From Streptomyces niphimycinicus (GTDB lineage: Bacteria; Actinomycetota; Actinomycetes; Streptomycetales; Streptomycetaceae): a DNA stretch of 32,575 nucleotides. Both the position numbers and the translations under genes were made by a program. Shown here one piece after another: positions 23,361 through 30,780 of this stretch. The notes below the pieces were generated by a model. That model worked only from the letters and a program-made list of their open reading frames with translations. It made no database searches and had not been told where the DNA came from. Position 1 is the stretch's first letter. Every line of letters begins with the position of its first letter. The stretch lies in the NCBI RefSeq assembly GCF_018883605.1, contig NZ_JAHLEM010000045.1, forward strand, positions 1 through 32,575. The letters are read 5' to 3'.

Positions 23361-23945
23361 ATGACGGGCAGCCAGGTGCTGCGGGCGCACGACCGGCCGG
23401 TGTCGCGCTGGAAGAACGGTGGTGGTCTGACCCGAGAGGTCGCTGCCGACGCCTCCGGCACGGGTATGGAGGACTTCGTCTGGCGGGTGAGTCTCGCCGA
23501 CATCGCCCGGAGCGGTCCGTTCTCCTCCTTCGCGGGCGTGGACAGGATCATCACCCTCGTGGACGGGGCGGGGATGGAGCTGATCGTCGACGGTGTCCCG
23601 CACACCATCGCCGACGCGTACGAGCCCTATTCCTTTCGGGGTGACGCGGTCACCGACTGCCGGCTGCTCTCGGGGCCCGCTGTCGATCTCAACGTGATGA
23701 CGCGGCGCACCCGGGCGACGGCGCACGTCCGAATGGCGCGGGAGGGGTTCTCCGTCATCCCGCGGACCGGGGTCCTGGTCCTCGTGATCGCCTTGACGGG
23801 CACGGTGGGCGTCGAGGAGTCCGGCGTCACCCTCGACCGGTTCGACGCCGTCCTGTTCTCGGACCGGGACGCCGGCACCCTTCGCGTCGACGGGGTGGCG
23901 GCGGTCATCACCGTCACCACCGCTTCCGGCTCGCCCGGGACGTGA
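23361..23945 (+). CDS. hutD: HutD/Ves-family protein
   Basis: Cupin-like protein associated with histidine utilisation operons; proposed in Pseudomonas to limit urocanate build-up, but its biochemical role is not settled. 194 residues from ATG 23361, with AAGGAG 8 bases upstream. Family motifs: VSRWKNGGGLTREVA, DFVWRVSLADIARSGPFSSFAGVDRIITLVDG, LSGPAVDLNVMTRR near mid-protein. It lies 89 bp behind the ABC ATPase on the same strand, probably in the same transcript, which points to histidine or a related compound as the transporter's substrate. No histidine-degradation enzymes are in the window. Confidence 0.9.
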   Translation: MTGSQVLRAHDRPVSRWKNGGGLTREVAADASGTGMEDFVWRVSLADIARSGPFSSFAGVDRIITLVDGAGMELIVDGVPHTIADAYEPYSFRGDAVTDCRLLSGPAVDLNVMTRRTRATAHVRMAREGFSVIPRTGVLVLVIALTGTVGVEESGVTLDRFDAVLFSDRDAGTLRVDGVAAVITVTTASGSPGT

Positions 23946-24029
23946 CCGGGGCGGCATGCGAAGTGCCGCTCCCCACCGCGGAATCGGGCTCCGGTGCGGC
24001 CATGCGGGCCGACGGTGGATCCGGGCCCG

Positions 24030-24067
24030 CCCGGCGTCCGGCGCAGGTGACCGCGCCGGACGCCGGG
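24030..24067. terminator. Bidirectional hairpin terminator between hutD and ureD
   Basis: Perfect 15-bp arms (CCCGGCGTCCGGCGC at 24030-24044 and its complement at 24053-24067) enclose an 8-base loop. It lies between convergent operons, 84 bp after hutD and 45 bp after ureD, so it can serve both. No T tract follows. Confidence 0.8.
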
Positions 24068-24084
24068 TGCGGCCGGGGAGCGGG

Positions 24085-24121
24085 GCGTCAGGTCTTGCGT
24101 CAGGTCTTGGCGTCAGGTCTT
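24085..24121. repeat. Three tandem copies of the ureD 3' end
   Basis: GCGTCAGGTCTT occurs at 24085-24096, 24097-24108 and 24110-24121. The rightmost copy encodes the last ureD residues (Lys-Thr) and stop; the two others lie past the stop and repeat it. Confidence 0.88.
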
Positions 24122-25054
24122 GCGCAGATCGGGGGCGGGGACCCCGATGAGCAGCTCGCGCAGGGCATTCCAGGCCGTACGCAGAGCGCGGGTGACCGCC
24201 GGCGGGTCGCTGCCCATGATCCGCGCCCACGCTCCGCAGTCGTCGGGCAGCACGCTCACGCCGAAGGCCGGGCCGGTGGTCAGCAGAGCCTCGTGCAAGG
24301 CGTCGGCGACCCGCGCCGCGGGGGCGAGCGGAGTGACCGCGTAGAGCGTGGCCATCAGATCGTGCCCGCCGAAGACCGCCGGGCCGGTCACCGAGCCCGG
24401 TTCGCGCGGATCCAGGCGGACGGTGTCGACCACCACCGGCTCGCCGTCGGGACGCATGATCTCCAGGTCGCTGAAGAGCAGGCGGTAGGCGTGCCGTTCG
24501 CCCCGGGCCAGCCGCCCGGCCGCGATCGTCTCGCCCAGCACCACGGTGGCCGTGGGGTCGGCGGTCACCCGGGTCTGCTGGTAGAAGCGGGCATCCCGGT
24601 ACGGGATCAGCGGGTCGGGCAGGTACTCGACGTAAGCGTGGGCGGCGGCGGTGAGGTGGACGACCTGGGTGGCGTGGTCGAACTCCATCCGGTGCAGCTT
24701 GGTGGCGGCCTGCGTCGTCAGATGTACGGCGGTCCCGGGGCCGCACTCGATGTCGACACGGTTGCGGTCGGCCTGGACGATGCCGCCGCCGGTGGACATG
24801 AGGTAGGTCACCGGCAGGTCCGGCCGCCGCGGGTCCACATACAGCGGCCGCATGATCTGGAGCGGGGACTTCTGGTAGCGGTGGACCAGTTCGCTGCGGT
24901 CGCCGACCCGCGCATAGCCCAGTTCGAGCAGGCCGACCTTGCCGGGGCGCCCGGCGGCCAGGGTGTCCGGAGTGCCGGTCAGTTCGAGCATCCGGGCCGG
25001 TACCCGCCGGGGTTCGTAATGTGCGGGGTGCAGCCGCGCGGGCGCCTCGGTCAT
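24113..25054 (-). CDS. ureD: Urease accessory protein UreD
   Basis: Scaffold that binds apo-urease and, with UreF and UreG, delivers nickel (UreH in some species). 313 residues from ATG 25054, which overlaps the ureG stop (ATGA). Family motifs: RSELVHRYQKSPLQIMRPLYVDP, YLMSTGGGIVQADRNRVDIEC, VHLTTQAATKLHRM and LGETIAAGRLARGERHAYRL. The segment from YLPDPLIPYRDARFYQQTRV is the conserved central strand set. It is the last gene of the urea operon. Its 3' end is duplicated in tandem and followed by a strong hairpin. Confidence 0.95.
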   Translation of the reverse strand: MTEAPARLHPAHYEPRRVPARMLELTGTPDTLAAGRPGKVGLLELGYARVGDRSELVHRYQKSPLQIMRPLYVDPRRPDLPVTYLMSTGGGIVQADRNRVDIECGPGTAVHLTTQAATKLHRMEFDHATQVVHLTAAAHAYVEYLPDPLIPYRDARFYQQTRVTADPTATVVLGETIAAGRLARGERHAYRLLFSDLEIMRPDGEPVVVDTVRLDPREPGSVTGPAVFGGHDLMATLYAVTPLAPAARVADALHEALLTTGPAFGVSVLPDDCGAWARIMGSDPPAVTRALRTAWNALRELLIGVPAPDLRKT

Positions 25055-25761
25055 GCGGAAGCCGCCTCCTGGCCGATCTGCCCGGCGGCCTCCTGGGCCA
25101 GCAGGAAGTCGGCGATGGTGTCCAGGCCCACTCCGGTCAGGGAGTTGGTGAGCACCACCGGCCGGCCCTGCCGGACGTGGTGGGCGTCCGACTCCATCCG
25201 GTCCAGGTCGCATCGCACATACTGGGCGATGTCGATCTTGTTGATGACGAGCAGCTCGCACTCGGTGATGCCCGGACCCCGCTTGCGGGGCATCTTGTCG
25301 CCCTCCGCGGTGTCCAGCACGAACAGGAAGAGGTCGACGAGTGCCGGGCTGAAGGTGAGCGTCAAGTTGTCGCCGCCGCTCTCGAAGAGCAGCGTGTCCA
25401 CCTCGGGGAAGCGCTCCAGGATCTCGTCGGCCGCGGCCTGGTTCATCGTCGGGTCGTCCCGGACCGCGGTGTGCGGGCAGGCTCCGGTCTCGACACCGAC
25501 GATGCGGTCCGCGGCGAGGATCCCGTCCAGGGTGCGCCGCACATGGGCGGCGTCCTCCGTGGTGTAGATGTCGTTGGTGATGACGGCGGGAGTCCGGCCG
25601 CGGGCGATCAGCACCGGGACGAGCGCCTCGATCAGCGCGGTCTTGCCGGAGCCGACCGGCCCGGCGATGCCGACGCGCAGCACGCCGTCCTTCGGGCGCC
25701 GGATCAACTCGTCGTGGTCATGGTGGTGGTGGGAGCCTCGGACCTGTGTGGGGTCGTGCAT
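25051..25761 (-). CDS. ureG: Urease accessory GTPase UreG with a His-rich N-terminus
   Basis: GTP-dependent nickel chaperone for urease activation. 236 residues from ATG 25761 with AAGGAA upstream. P-loop GPVGSGKT at 34-41, the metal-binding CPH motif in VETGACPHTAVRDDPTMN, ESGGDNLTLTFSPALVD and the NKID guanine motif. The N-terminal extension HHHHDHD (11-17) could store nickel. No ureE (nickel storage chaperone) is in the operon, so this tail may take over part of that job; His-rich UreG proteins are known elsewhere. It sits between ureF (60 bp upstream) and ureD (4-base overlap). Confidence 0.97.
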   Translation of the reverse strand: MHDPTQVRGSHHHHDHDELIRRPKDGVLRVGIAGPVGSGKTALIEALVPVLIARGRTPAVITNDIYTTEDAAHVRRTLDGILAADRIVGVETGACPHTAVRDDPTMNQAAADEILERFPEVDTLLFESGGDNLTLTFSPALVDLFLFVLDTAEGDKMPRKRGPGITECELLVINKIDIAQYVRCDLDRMESDAHHVRQGRPVVLTNSLTGVGLDTIADFLLAQEAAGQIGQEAASA

Positions 25762-25821
25762 GGTGATTCCTTGTCCGCAGTGGGGGTGTCTTGTCGGTGG
25801 CAGGCAGGGCGGGCCGGGGCG

Positions 25822-26520
25822 CTAGCTCGCGAACAGCCGTGCCTCGGCCCGTTCGTGACGGCCGGCCATGATGTCGGCCACGGGGACGCTTCCGCCGAGG
25901 TCGGCCAGGTCCCGGTCCAGCGCCGCCGCCACGGTCTCCTCGATGACGGGGGTGGCGCCGTGGAGTACGACCTGGGCCCGGCGGTGATCGGTGAGCCGCA
26001 GTCGCAGGGCCGCACCCACGAAGCTGGCCGCGAAGGCGAACAGCTCGCAGGTGACGGCCTGGCGCGTGGTGAGGCCGTTCGCCGCGTGGACGACGCCGGC
26101 CACGACCGGCTGGCAGCCGCGCACCGCACCCTCCCGGTGCAGCGTGCGGTACCGCTCGAGCTGCGGCGTCCCGTAGACCTCGCCGGCCAGGTCGAGCAAC
26201 TGCCGTCCGGTGCGGACGGCGGCCTGCCGGGCCTCCCGGCCCAGCTTGGTCGCGTACAGCCGCCGTTCCACGGCCACCACCGCGTCCCAGTCGTCCGCCG
26301 CCACCGCGCGGTGGGTGAGGGCGAGGGCGGTCGCGTCGGCCGGCCCCGCGCTGTGGCGGAGCAGGTCGTGGAGGAGGGCGGGCAGGCTGCGCGGGGTGAC
26401 CGCACGGGCCTGCTGGAAGCCCTCCAGTCCGTGGGAGAGGGTGTAGTAGCCGCTGGGGAAGGCCGAGTCGGTGAGCTGGAGCCCGGTCAGCAGGGCCGCG
26501 ACCGGCATCGGTTCGTTCAC
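25822..26520 (-). CDS. ureF: Urease accessory protein UreF
   Basis: Helical accessory protein that joins UreD and UreG on apo-urease and gates GTP hydrolysis. 232 residues from GTG 26520 (VNEPMPVAALLTGLQLTDS), with AGGAAC-GGAA upstream; ATG 26508 is an alternative start. Family motifs: LTDSAFPSGYYTLSHGLEGFQQ near the N-terminus and NGLTTRQAVTCELFAFAASFVGAALRLRLTDH in the C-terminal half. The 98-bp gap upstream to ureC holds no gene. Confidence 0.94.
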   Translation of the reverse strand: MNEPMPVAALLTGLQLTDSAFPSGYYTLSHGLEGFQQARAVTPRSLPALLHDLLRHSAGPADATALALTHRAVAADDWDAVVAVERRLYATKLGREARQAAVRTGRQLLDLAGEVYGTPQLERYRTLHREGAVRGCQPVVAGVVHAANGLTTRQAVTCELFAFAASFVGAALRLRLTDHRRAQVVLHGATPVIEETVAAALDRDLADLGGSVPVADIMAGRHERAEARLFAS

Positions 26521-26618
26521 GCTGGGTTTCCGTTCCTGCCGGGTGGCCGTCGGCCGAGGTCGGGCCGCGGGGTCCGCGGGGCACGCGAGCGCCCCAACGG
26601 ACCGTCCTTCGGGGTGCG

Positions 26619-28343
26619 TCAGACGATGTAGAAGAGCTGGTTGAGCGGGAGGCGCTCGGCCGGTTCGATGGTGGCGGGCTCGCCGTCGACGGTGACCTTG
26701 TAGGTCTCCGGGTCCACCTCGATCCGCGGCAGCGCGTCATTGCGGACCATGTGCTGCTTGCCGACGGTCCGGCAGCGCCGCACGGGCTCGATCCGCCGCC
26801 CGAGGCCCAGTTCGCCGGGGACGCCGGCGGCGATGGCCGCCTGGGACATGAAGGTGACGGACGTACGCTGCCGGGCGCGGCCGAAGCTGCCGAACATGGG
26901 CCGGTAGTAGACCGGCTGAGGCGTCGGCAGGGAGGCGTTGGGGTCGCCCATCAGGGCCCAGTTCACCATGCCGCCCTTGACGATCAGCTTGGGCTTGGCG
27001 GCGAAGGAGTTGATCGGCCAGAGCACGATGTCGGCGAGCTTGCCGGGCTCGAGCGAGCCGATCACATCGGAGGCGCCCACCGCGATCGCCGGGTTGATGG
27101 TGAGCTTCGCCAGATAGCGCAGCACACGCGCGTTGTCGTTGCGGGAGCTGTCCTCGGCGAGCGCACCGCGCACCTCCTTGCAGTGGTGCGCGGTCTGGAA
27201 GGCACGGGCGAAGGACTCGCCGACGCGGCCCATGGCCTGGGAGTCGGAGGAGAAGATGCTGATCACGCCGAGGTCGTGCAGTACCGTCTCGGCCGCGATG
27301 GTCTCGGCGCGCACCCGGCTGTCGGCGAAGGAGACGTCCTCGGGGATGTTGCGGGACAGATGGTGGCAGACCATCACCATGTCCAGCAGCTCGTCCACCG
27401 AGTTGATGGTGTACGGCAGGGTGGGGTTGGTGGAGGCCGGCAGGACGTTGGGCTCGCCGGAGACCCGCATGATGTCGGGGGCGTGACCGCCGCCCGCACC
27501 CTCGGTGTGGAAGGTGTGGATGGTCCGGCCGTCGATCGCGGACAGGGTGTCCTCGAAGAAGCCGCCCTCGTTGAGGGTGTCGGTGTGGATGGCGAGCTGG
27601 ACGTCGTGCTCGTCGGCGACCCGCAGCGCGTTGTCGATGGTGGCCGGAGTGGCGCCCCAGTCCTCGTGCACCTTCAGACCGGCCACGCCCGCCTCGACCT
27701 GCTCGCGCAGCGCCTCGGGCAGGCTGCCGTTGCCCTTGCCGAGCAGACCCACGTTGACCGGCAGCTCCTCGACGGCCTCCAGCATCCGCTGGATGTTCCA
27801 CGGGCCGGGGGTGCAGGTGGTGCCGTTGCTGCCGTCGGTCGGCCCGGTGCCGCCGCCGAAGAAGGTGGTGATGCCGTTGGACAGGCCCTCCTGGGCCTGC
27901 TGGGGCGAGATGAAGTGGATATGGGTGTCGACGCCGCCGGCGGTGGCGATCAGGTGCTCACCGGATATGACCTCGGTGCCGGGGCCGATGACCAGCTTGG
28001 GGTCGACACCGTTCTGCACATGCGGGTTGCCCGCCTTGCCCACCCCGACGATCAGTCCGTCCCGGACCCCGATGTCGCCCTTGACGACGCCCAGCACCGG
28101 GTCGAGGACCACCACATTGGTGATCACCAGGTCCAGCGCACCCTCGCGGTGGAGCGCGGCGGGGTCCTGGGCCATGCCGTCGCGGATGGCCTTGCCGCCG
28201 CCGTAGACGGCCTCGTCGCCGTAGGAGCCGGCGTTGTGGTCGTACTCGACCTCGACGACCAGGTTGGTGTCGGCGAGGTGGAACCGGTCGCCCACGGTGG
28301 GGCCGAACAGGTCCGTGTACTGCTTGCGCGGGATGATCGCCAT
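26619..28343 (-). CDS. ureC: Urease alpha subunit
   Basis: Catalytic nickel subunit hydrolysing urea to ammonia and carbamate. 574 residues from ATG 28343, full length. Nickel and catalytic residues are in place: HIH in [12 protein letters not shown], carbamylated Lys in [35 protein letters not shown], flap Cys-His in [13 protein letters not shown] and Asp in [10 protein letters not shown]. Start and upstream ureB stop overlap by one base (CATCA on the plus strand). The first residues [26 protein letters not shown] are typical. With the separate ureA and ureB genes this is the three-subunit bacterial form. Confidence 0.98.
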   Translation of the reverse strand: MAIIPRKQYTDLFGPTVGDRFHLADTNLVVEVEYDHNAGSYGDEAVYGGGKAIRDGMAQDPAALHREGALDLVITNVVVLDPVLGVVKGDIGVRDGLIVGVGKAGNPHVQNGVDPKLVIGPGTEVISGEHLIATAGGVDTHIHFISPQQAQEGLSNGITTFFGGGTGPTDGSNGTTCTPGPWNIQRMLEAVEELPVNVGLLGKGNGSLPEALREQVEAGVAGLKVHEDWGATPATIDNALRVADEHDVQLAIHTDTLNEGGFFEDTLSAIDGRTIHTFHTEGAGGGHAPDIMRVSGEPNVLPASTNPTLPYTINSVDELLDMVMVCHHLSRNIPEDVSFADSRVRAETIAAETVLHDLGVISIFSSDSQAMGRVGESFARAFQTAHHCKEVRGALAEDSSRNDNARVLRYLAKLTINPAIAVGASDVIGSLEPGKLADIVLWPINSFAAKPKLIVKGGMVNWALMGDPNASLPTPQPVYYRPMFGSFGRARQRTSVTFMSQAAIAAGVPGELGLGRRIEPVRRCRTVGKQHMVRNDALPRIEVDPETYKVTVDGEPATIEPAERLPLNQLFYIV

Positions 28344-28753
28344 CAGTGGTCGGCTCCCTCGTTCTCGGTGTCGGCGTTGCCGCCGGTGTCGGCGAATCCC
28401 AGTTCTCCGGCGCGGCGCAGCGCGGCGCGCCGGGTGTCGTCGGCGTTCAGGCCGCCGTCCACGAGTCCGGCGAAGCCGATGAGCCGCCGGCTTCCGCCGA
28501 AGGCGACCAGCTCGACCTCGCGGGTGTCGCCGGGCTCGAAGCGGACGGCGGTGCCGGACGGGATGTCCAGGTGCATGCCGTACGCGGCTTCGCGGTTGAA
28601 CCGCAGCGCGCGGTTGACCTCGAAGAAGTGGTAGTGGGAGCCGATCTGGACGGCGCGGTCACCGGTGTTGGCGACCGTCAGACCGACCTTGGCCCGACCG
28701 GGGTTGATCTCCACGGGGTCGTCCCCGTAGAGGTAGTGGGCTCCACCCGACAT
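28343..28753 (-). CDS. ureB: Urease beta subunit
   Basis: Structural beta subunit of the urease trimer. 136 residues from ATG 28753 ([19 protein letters not shown]), with AAGGAG 6 bases upstream. Core motifs: [32 protein letters not shown] and [11 protein letters not shown]. The last roughly 35 residues ([25 protein letters not shown]) extend beyond the roughly 100-residue core, as in other actinobacterial forms. The stop overlaps the ureC start by one base, so translation is coupled. Confidence 0.97.
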   Translation of the reverse strand: MSGGAHYLYGDDPVEINPGRAKVGLTVANTGDRAVQIGSHYHFFEVNRALRFNREAAYGMHLDIPSGTAVRFEPGDTREVELVAFGGSRRLIGFAGLVDGGLNADDTRRAALRRAGELGFADTGGNADTENEGADH

Positions 28754-28768
28754 CGTCGTCTCCTTGTC

Positions 28769-28800
28769 TCAGGCGGGGATTCAGGCGGTGATTCAGGCGG
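28769..28800. repeat. Three tandem copies of the ureA stop region
   Basis: TCAGGCGG occurs at 28769, 28781 and 28793 with a 12-base period. The rightmost copy is the ureA stop; the other two place further in-frame TGA codons 4 and 8 codons downstream, just before the ureB ribosome site. Confidence 0.88.
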
Positions 28801-29107
28801 CTTCAGGGCCGATGGGGTCGTGGCAGGTGACCAGCTTCGTCCCGTCCACGAACGCGGTCTCGACCTGGAGGACGGTGAGCATCTCGCGTACCCCGGGCAT
28901 GACGTGGTCGGCCGTGACGACCTTGCGGCCCAGCTCCATGCACTCGGCCACCGTGTGGCCGTCGCGGGCGGCTTCCAGGACGGCCTCGGTGATCAGGGCG
29001 GCGGCCTCGGTGTAGTTGAGCTTGGTGCCCCGGTCCCTGCGGCGCCGGGCCAGGTCGGCCACCACATAGACATGGAGCTTGTCGATTTCGCGCGGTGCGA
29101 GGTTCAT
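28793..29107 (-). CDS. ureA: Urease gamma subunit
   Basis: Smallest structural urease subunit; 104 residues from ATG 29107 ([23 protein letters not shown]). Full-length match to the family: [56 protein letters not shown] and a HDPIGPEAA end. It starts 5 bases after the urea transporter stop, so its ribosome site (GAAG) lies inside that gene. The stop region is triplicated in tandem. Confidence 0.97.
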   Translation of the reverse strand: MNLAPREIDKLHVYVVADLARRRRDRGTKLNYTEAAALITEAVLEAARDGHTVAECMELGRKVVTADHVMPGVREMLTVLQVETAFVDGTKLVTCHDPIGPEAA

Positions 29108-29112
29108 TGGTG

Positions 29113-30066
29113 TCACTTCGCTTTCTCTGACGAGATGCCCGGCCGGTCCAAGGCTGGAGCGGCCGCCAGGAAGAGCCAGGTCGTCACGACGAACGGCCAG
29201 GTGAAGGGAGATCCGCCGGAGGGCTGGGCGAATGCCTGCCAGGCGGCGGTGAAGGGGACCGAGGCCACGGCGGCGAGCGCGGCGTACCCCGCGGTCCACG
29301 GAGTGAGGGTCAGGAAGGTGGCGGCCAGTGCGATGGCGACGAGCACCGCGTTGTAGCCGTAGAGCCCCTCGCCGATCCGGTCGGCGGGCAGGCCCATGGC
29401 GCAGGCGGTCAGGATCGCGACGGCGCTGCCGCAGGCGGCGGCGACGGCGGCGACCCGGGAGGTGATGAGCAGTCCGGCGAGCAGGATCAGGCCCGCGTAC
29501 CACTTGTCGAGGAAGAAGACCTGACCGAGGTTGTTGCAGAACGCGTGGCCGAGTTCCGTGGCCGACAAGGTGGTTGCCCCGTCGCCGGGAAGCGGTGGTG
29601 CGGCGGCGGGCGGCGCGGTCGGCAGGGCGATCGCCAGCACCCCGGCGACCAGGCAGAACGGGGCCGTCAGCGCGGGCAGTCCGATGCGGCCCAGCAGATG
29701 GCCGACCGCCGCGCTCAGCACCGTGCAGACCGCCGCGGCGAGGATGGCGAGCAGTGCGGTCCGCCAGGAGGCGCCGAGCCGGACGACTATGGCGATGCTG
29801 GTCAGGCAACCGCAGTAGCCTTCCAGCCCGTTGGCCAGACCGTCCCGGTCGGCGCCCAGTAGGAATGCGGCCACGGTGGACGCCGCCGCGCCGAGCAGGC
29901 CGTACACGCCGATCCGCCAGCCGCCCGCGAACAGCGCGACGGTGAAGAATAAGCCGGTCCACGGGCTCGCGCTGAGCGCCACCTGGGCGACGCCCCGCAT
30001 CGGTATCCGTCCCACATCGGCCGGAGTCCAGCGTCCCGGCTGCGACACCTGCCCTGTCGTAGGCAT
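29113..30066 (-). CDS. Urea transporter (UT family)
   Basis: Passive urea channel of the UT/Yut family feeding the urease encoded downstream. 317 residues from ATG 30066 with AGGGGGAAA 4 to 5 bases upstream. It has about ten hydrophobic helices in two homologous halves. The second-half signature is canonical-like ([15 protein letters not shown], about 233-247). The first-half equivalent reads [15 protein letters not shown] (about 79-93), with Cys-Gly-Cys where the family usually has Asn-Gly and a hydrophobic residue. It heads the operon: transporter, ureA, B, C, F, G, D. The N-terminal [12 protein letters not shown] tail is short and cytoplasmic. Confidence 0.9.
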   Translation of the reverse strand: MPTTGQVSQPGRWTPADVGRIPMRGVAQVALSASPWTGLFFTVALFAGGWRIGVYGLLGAAASTVAAFLLGADRDGLANGLEGYCGCLTSIAIVVRLGASWRTALLAILAAAVCTVLSAAVGHLLGRIGLPALTAPFCLVAGVLAIALPTAPPAAAPPLPGDGATTLSATELGHAFCNNLGQVFFLDKWYAGLILLAGLLITSRVAAVAAACGSAVAILTACAMGLPADRIGEGLYGYNAVLVAIALAATFLTLTPWTAGYAALAAVASVPFTAAWQAFAQPSGGSPFTWPFVVTTWLFLAAAPALDRPGISSEKAK

Positions 30067-30606
30067 GACTTTCCCCCTGACGGGAACATGACGAATTCAC
30101 CAGCACCCCTTGAACCGAAGGGGGCCAAGCTTGATCAACAACTTGTTTCGGAGCCTACGCCCGGAATTGCGAGGCGCGTCGGCGGGAGTTGGTGATCATG
30201 TGAGTGCACAGTGAAATCGCCGCTGATGGTGCGGCATTCGCGTGCGGGCCGGGTTGCCCAAGTCTTGACTTGGTTGGAGAGGTTTTGGCACTACCGAGGT
30301 GAAAATTCGACCAAGCGGAGTCGGCAAAGTCCCCCCGCACTCACCGCTGTTCCGAGCGGGCGTGAATTCCGTGGGACGGCCGTTTCGCAGGCGGCGCCCG
30401 AGTCGGCTGGTCAGGGCGATCGGGATCGACACCCTCCCGGCCGGGCACGGCGCCGCGAACCGCCACACTTCCTCGTCCGGCACCCCGGCAGGCGCCAGGT
30501 AATTCCTCGCCCGGTTCGCTTGTGACGGCTTCACCTGATCTCTTGCGAGGAAGCCCCTGTGTTCAGGGATCCGTTGGGAATCCGCAAACCGATGGTGTGA
30601 TGCTGC
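30067..30606. promoter_or_regulatory. 540-bp gene-free region upstream of the urea operon
   Basis: No credible gene is seen; short frames on both strands look spurious. Two dyads are visible: TTGATCAA (30131-30138), about 65 bp before the transporter start and next to CAAGCTTG, and CCAAGTC-TT-GACTTGG (30258-30273). Either could be an operator for urea or nickel control. Composition is less GC-rich than around it. The right end should contain the terminal part of the degraded insertion sequence, whose boundary I cannot define. Confidence 0.45.
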
Positions 30607-30780
30607 TCAAGCGGCGAGTTCGAGGCGGTCCGGGTGAGTGGTTCTGGTCCCGCCGAGCGGAATTGCGGTCAGCCGGGCATCGAGTCGGATGAGTCGGATG
30701 ATGTTGATCGCGGTGGCGGCGAGTATGTCGCCGAGGTGGGTTTGGGGCAGGCCGGTGCAGCGGGTCCGGCGGGTGCGAGT
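30607..30780 (-). pseudogene. 3' fragment of an IS1182-like transposase
   Basis: A minus-strand frame ending at 30607 reads TGLPQTHLGDILAATAIN, then about 12 residues with IIRL repeats, then TRTTHPDRLELAA and stop. This is the C-terminal pattern of IS1182/IS5-type transposases (GLPKTHLQHV...AAINLVRL...TRTSHFARL...AA, from memory). Only about 55 codons remain; no catalytic DDE region and no start are present. It overlaps the 3' end of the sensor kinase gene in another frame. The left boundary of the element is not defined, and the right boundary (30780) is approximate. Confidence 0.65.

Noticed and set aside
26751..28634. 627-codon plus-strand frame across ureC and ureB
   Set aside because: It lies opposite two unmistakable urease genes and shows no motif of its own.
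30067..30200. Possible GlnR box (GTAGG...GAAAC) before the urea transporter
   Set aside because: Only one half matches and the spacing is 4 instead of 6; not enough to call.
30196..30534. Overlapping frames of about 100 codons on both strands upstream of the urea operon
   Set aside because: No ribosome site, no motif and atypical composition; treated as non-coding.
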